A stretch of DNA of 64,000 nucleotides, taken from NCBI GenBank assembly GCA_003864495.1, contig ML133366.1, positions 1,278,871-1,342,870 of the forward strand, read 5' to 3'. This document shows positions 60,406 to 64,000 of this stretch, in pieces. The translations under genes were made by a program, and so were the position numbers. The notes beneath the pieces were generated by a model. The model was not told the DNA's origin, did not search any database, and was given only the letters and a program-made list of their open reading frames with translations. Positions within the stretch are counted from its first letter, which is position 1, and every line of letters starts with the position of its first letter. The stretch is from Nemopilema nomurai (taxonomy: Eukaryota; Cnidaria; Scyphozoa; Rhizostomeae; Rhizostomatidae).

Positions 60406-60650
60406 TTACTAGAAAAATATCATAGAAATACCAAAAATAACATCGAGATGGTGTTAAGCATGACAAGTACCACCAACTGTAAAAAAACAAAAATATTCTG
60501 CAAATCTCCTTTAAATTCATTTACTGAGAACAGACACATGAAGGGGTTGTCATCTTCAGCAATAGCTGCATTCTGACTTTAAACTGAAATCTTATACTTG
60601 CGGAAACAGTTCACTACTGTCGTAATTGTCACTGCCTTCATACCCTGGGT

Positions 60651-60707
60651 ACCAGACCCACTATGTACCAAACCAAGGAACTGGTATCAGAGAATAGTGG
60701 GTCTGGT
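60651..60707. repeat. 14-bp inverted repeat, hairpin
   Basis: ACCAGACCCACTAT (60651-60664) pairs exactly with 60694-60707 over a 29-nt spacer. It is possibly a tiny MITE, immediately outside the Gypsy LTR. Confidence 0.7.
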
Positions 60708-60793
60708 TTACGCGCCCCATTCTCGTTCTCATGTGCTAATATCAACCAATAAGGAGCCAGCGTACATATTTCTGTACGTTTAAAGGTCACGGC

Positions 60794-60980
60794 TGTAATA
60801 GATTACCGCAGGAGGATGTAAGATAAAAACTCTCTTTACACTTTTAACTCAACTGCAACAGAACACATCAGCAACTCCTATAATTCAATTCAATCCCAAC
60901 TAAGTAAACGGTTACATGGGCGTATATGAGTACATTATTATAAGGGGCATAGTACAGTAAATAAGTACATTATAACATCA
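60794..60980 (-). repeat. Putative 3' LTR of the Gypsy element
   Basis: On minus, a polypurine tract AAAAAGGGGAGG is followed directly by TGATGTTATAATG at 60980. A TG...CA unit of about 187 bp ends TATTACA at 60794. The other LTR lies outside the window, so the inner end cannot be confirmed. Confidence 0.55.
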
Positions 60981-61060
60981 CCTCCCCTTTTTAAAAGAGT
61001 AAATATGTATGTAAACAAATTAGAACGTAAATGTCAATCAAGAAAATTGTTTGTTAATGT

Positions 61061-64000
61061 TCATTTTACCAGCTGTGAAGGAATTGGATAACCAAACCTT
61101 ACTGGTGGACGTCGTTGTCTTCTTGGCCTTTCTTGTTGGGCTTCATTTTCCTGCACTTGCTCTTTCTCTTTGCCATCATTATTTCCTGTTCTTGATCTGT
61201 ATTCTTCATCTTCTGAATCTGTACTTCTTTCATCTGCAAGATTAACTTTGTCTGCATTGAACTTCTTGAAATGTGACACGTTTCTGGTAATTCGATGTCC
61301 TTTACCATTTTCTGCAACTACACGAGTGCCTTTTCTGCTGATAACGGCATATGGAGTTTCATTAAACCGTGTAGACAGCTTGTTTCTTCGTTGTTGTTTG
61401 ACAATTACTGTATCGCCAACTATAATCGTGCTTTTTGTAGCATTTCTTCTGTTGTCTGCATACTGTTTATGGTAATTTTGGCTCTTTTCTTCGTTTTCCC
61501 TGGCTTCTTTGTGTCTGTCTATCACCAATTTGTTGTCAATAATGGGAAGTTTTCCATGTACCTTCCGATTAAACAATAACTCGCATGGCGCACCCTTTGT
61601 GACAGTGTGTGGAGTGGTGCGATACTGCAGCAAGAATCGATTAAGCTCTTGCCTCCATATCCTCCCTTCCACAACTGCTGTTTGGAGTGTCTTACTCAAA
61701 GGCTGATTAAAGCGTTCAACAACACCGTTGGCCTGGGGCCAGCAGGGTGTAACAGGATTGTGTGTAATTCCTAATGCTTTCAGGTATCTGGCAAATTCAT
61801 CACTGCTAAACGGTGGGCCATTGTCCGACTTTAATATTAGTGGAATACCGTGGGTAGCAAATATTTTGTCAAGTTTTGGAATCACAGCAGAGGCTTTCGT
61901 TGAACGAATAACCTCTACTTCAGGATAACGTGAGTAACGATCGATTACGACAAGTAGATAATCATTAGATGGCAGTGGTCCATAGAAATCAACATGTACT
62001 GTGTGCCATGGTTCTTCTGGCATAGCAGACGGTTGAATTGGTTCTGGTGGAGATGATCGACTCACAGTTTGGCATGCAAGACAGGAATCTATCGTTTTTT
62101 TAACAAGTTCCTCTATCCCGAAAAACCATACCTTTTCTCGTAGTAGCGCTTTGGTTCTTGATAATCCTTGGTGTGTTTCGTGGGCGATGTCAATCGCGCG
62201 CTTCTGTAGACTTTCTGGAAGTATTATCCTTGATCCTCTCAATATAATGTTGTTTGTACTTATGACGAGTTCATCTTTAAATGGTCGATATTTTTCAACA
62301 TTGTCAGTGTTCCAGCGATTGGAACGAATGGCTGCACGAAGTCCCTTCAGAACTCTGTCTTCATTAGTAGCATCGGATATCTCCTTAAGTGTCATCGCTT
62401 TTGGAACACTGTTGCTCACTATGAAGTTGATGTACTCTTCTGTGTCATGATGACAGTCAATAGCGACATGTGAAGGGTGTCTGGATAGAAAGTCTGCAGG
62501 ATTGTCAGCTCCAGACTTGTAGATAACTTTAAATGAGTAAGACTGAAGTCGTAATACCCATCTCTCTATGCGTGCAGATGGTCATGAGTTCTTGCGACCA
62601 TAAATAATTTCTAAGGGCTTGTGATCAGTGATTAAGGTAAATTCTGCTCCATACAAAAACAGATGAAAATGTTCGATGGACCATACAATGGCCAATGCTT
62701 CTTTTTCGGTTTGTGAATAACGCTGCTCAACTGCAGTTAACGAGCGGCTTGCATATGCGACGACTTGTGGAGCTTGAGTGGAATTTCTTGGCTTCTGCGA
62801 TAGGATTGCAGAAATTCCAACTGGGCTTGCATCGACAAGTAATGAAGTTTCTTTATCCTTGTCAAAGTAGGCCATACAGGGTGCTGACGTAAGTGCATCC
62901 TTAAGTTGAATCAAAGCTAATTGATGAGCATCAGTCCACTGAAATTGAGCATTCTTCTTTGTCAAGTCGCGTAGAGGTGCTGTAAGTGTAGCAAAATTTG
63001 CAATGTAGCGGCTGCTGTAATTTGCCATGCCTAGTAAGCTGCGTACTTCATGAACATTTTTTGGTACAGGGGCATCCACAACATCCTTTATGTGTTTTGG
63101 ATCTGGACAAGTGCCATCCTTACTAAAAATTTGGCCAAAGAATTCAAGTGTGGTGCTCAAAAATTTACACTTTCCATAATTGAGTGTTAGTCCTCTGTTT
63201 TCAAGGCGTTGTAAACACTTTTCCAAATTTGCATCATGCTCAGCACGGGTTTTTCCATAAACTAGGATGTCGTCAGCGATGTTTTTTACGCCATTAAGTC
63301 CTTGTAACTGGGTTTGTAGAGCATACTGAAATATTTCTGCTGAAGCATTTATGCCATAGGCCAGTCGTTGATAACGGAAAAGGCCAACATGTGTGTTGAA
63401 TGTGGTGATAGATCGACTGCTCTCATGAAGTGGCAATTGATGATAAGCCTGCTGCAAATCCAGTTTTGTAAAAAACTTTGCTCCATTTAGCTCAAATCGA
63501 ACATCATCGACTGTCGGTATAGGGTGTCTAACCCTCTCTATAGCTTCATTTGCAAGGCGCATGTCAACACATATCCGCACTTTTCCATCCTTTTTGGGGA
63601 CGGCAACAATAGGGGATACCCAGGGAGTACCCTCCTGTTCAGGAATTCGCTCTATTATGCCTTCCTCTTCCAAATCTTGTAGGGCAGCTTCTACTTTTTT
63701 CCTCATGTGGTACGGAATTCGACGGACCGGCTGTGCTTTAGGTTGGTGTTTGTCATTAATACTCAGTTTGACTGGTTCTCCATGCAAGCATCCTAGGCCA
63801 TCAAAAACTTTGCTATGTTTGTTTAAAAGATTATTCAAATCAGTGTCGCTGATAGTAATTTTGTTCAGATGTAGGCTTACAAGGCCTAAATCTTGGGCAG
63901 TTTGCAATGAAATAAGGTTAGAGCTGCTGTTGTTGTTGCAATGTCTTGGTCGTACAACGTAAAACGTCGCAGTTGTCATGCGTCCTTTGGGGGTTTCCAC
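61061..64000 (-). pseudogene. Gypsy pol polyprotein with one nonsense codon, partial
   Basis: RT: RICVDMRLAN, FTKLDLQQAYHQLPL, catalytic NIADDILVYG (Ala in place of the usual Tyr/aromatic before the Asp pair region), LGMANYSSRYI. RNase H: SLLVDASPVGISAIL, DHKPLEIIYG. A TGA at 62582-62584 follows RKNS; the same frame then stays open through the RNase H tail into integrase: HHCC finger (HETHQGLSRTKALL, CLACQ), DDE (HVDFYGPL, KSDNGPPF, NGVVERFNQ) and a basic C-terminus with no chromodomain seen. It ends at 61061. The single stop is the only break in about 2.9 kb. It is open at the right edge of the window, so the true start is not visible. Confidence 0.9.

Larger units (their letters stand above)
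60794..64000 (-). mobile_element. Ty3/Gypsy LTR retrotransposon, cut by window edge
   Basis: From the right edge: end of protease, reverse transcriptase, RNase H, integrase, polypurine tract, putative LTR, all on minus. Gag, most of the protease and the 5' LTR are beyond 64000. The coding part is nearly intact. Confidence 0.85.

Overview
This looks like a stretch of animal (metazoan) nuclear DNA made almost entirely of transposable elements. I found no host gene, rRNA, CRISPR array or bacterial operon. Genes have GT-AG introns, the sequence is AT-rich, and the element families (THAP-domain P elements, Kolobok-like TTAA elements, ISL2EU, Ginger1, Helitron, Gypsy, LINE, tRNA-type SINEs), together with P2X7-type cysteine domains, suggest a cnidarian or another aquatic invertebrate. 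That taxonomic guess is inference.

Layout, left to right. (1) 0.4-4.0 kb: decayed element with a P2X7-type cysteine-domain gene (+) facing a THAP-class DDE transposase (-). (2) 4.5-4.9 kb: short tandem array. (3) 5.2-12.3 kb: ISL2EU-type element, YqaJ exonuclease gene (+) facing a THAP-DDE transposase (-), split by a Helitron (7352-11115) that carries an 87-bp perfect palindrome. (4) 12.5-19.7 kb: candidate hAT-type element containing P element P1 (12777-17923) and a THAP/P2X7-type remnant. (5) 20.3-38.4 kb: P element P2. Inside it is a TTAA-flanked Kolobok-like element (22401-35524), and inside that a CCGG-flanked Ginger1 element (22806-32797). (6) 39.0-58.3 kb: P element P4, with its transposase exons scattered over 19 kb by two head-to-tail Helitrons (39899-47347 and 47348-50199), a further P element P3 inside one Helitron (41148-45020), a LINE (51086-53926) and an unidentified 2.8-kb insertion. 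(7) A SINE, a THAP fragment, and at the right edge a Gypsy LTR retrotransposon on the minus strand that runs off the window.

Three things stand out. First, the Ginger1 gene reads as 16 well-bordered exons coding for about 1,020 residues: a Gypsy-like integrase (HHCC zinc finger, DDE core, GPY motif), a Ulp1-type cysteine protease and a C-terminal PHD finger. Only one base-level frameshift was seen. Second, P1 and P2 share an architecture in which the P transposase catalytic gene (-) lacks the usual C-terminal domain, and a convergent gene (+) supplies a C2H2 finger fused to a domain that resembles it. P3 and P4 in the same window keep that domain in one gene, so a split transposase is a plausible reading. 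Third, P2X7-type cysteine-domain genes sit convergent to THAP-transposase genes in three separate elements.

The nesting gives a relative order of insertion: P2 before the Kolobok-like element before Ginger1; ISL2EU before Helitron copy 1; P4 before its Helitrons and LINE; Helitron A before P3. All element boundaries, exon borders and repeats were read by eye, without database searches.
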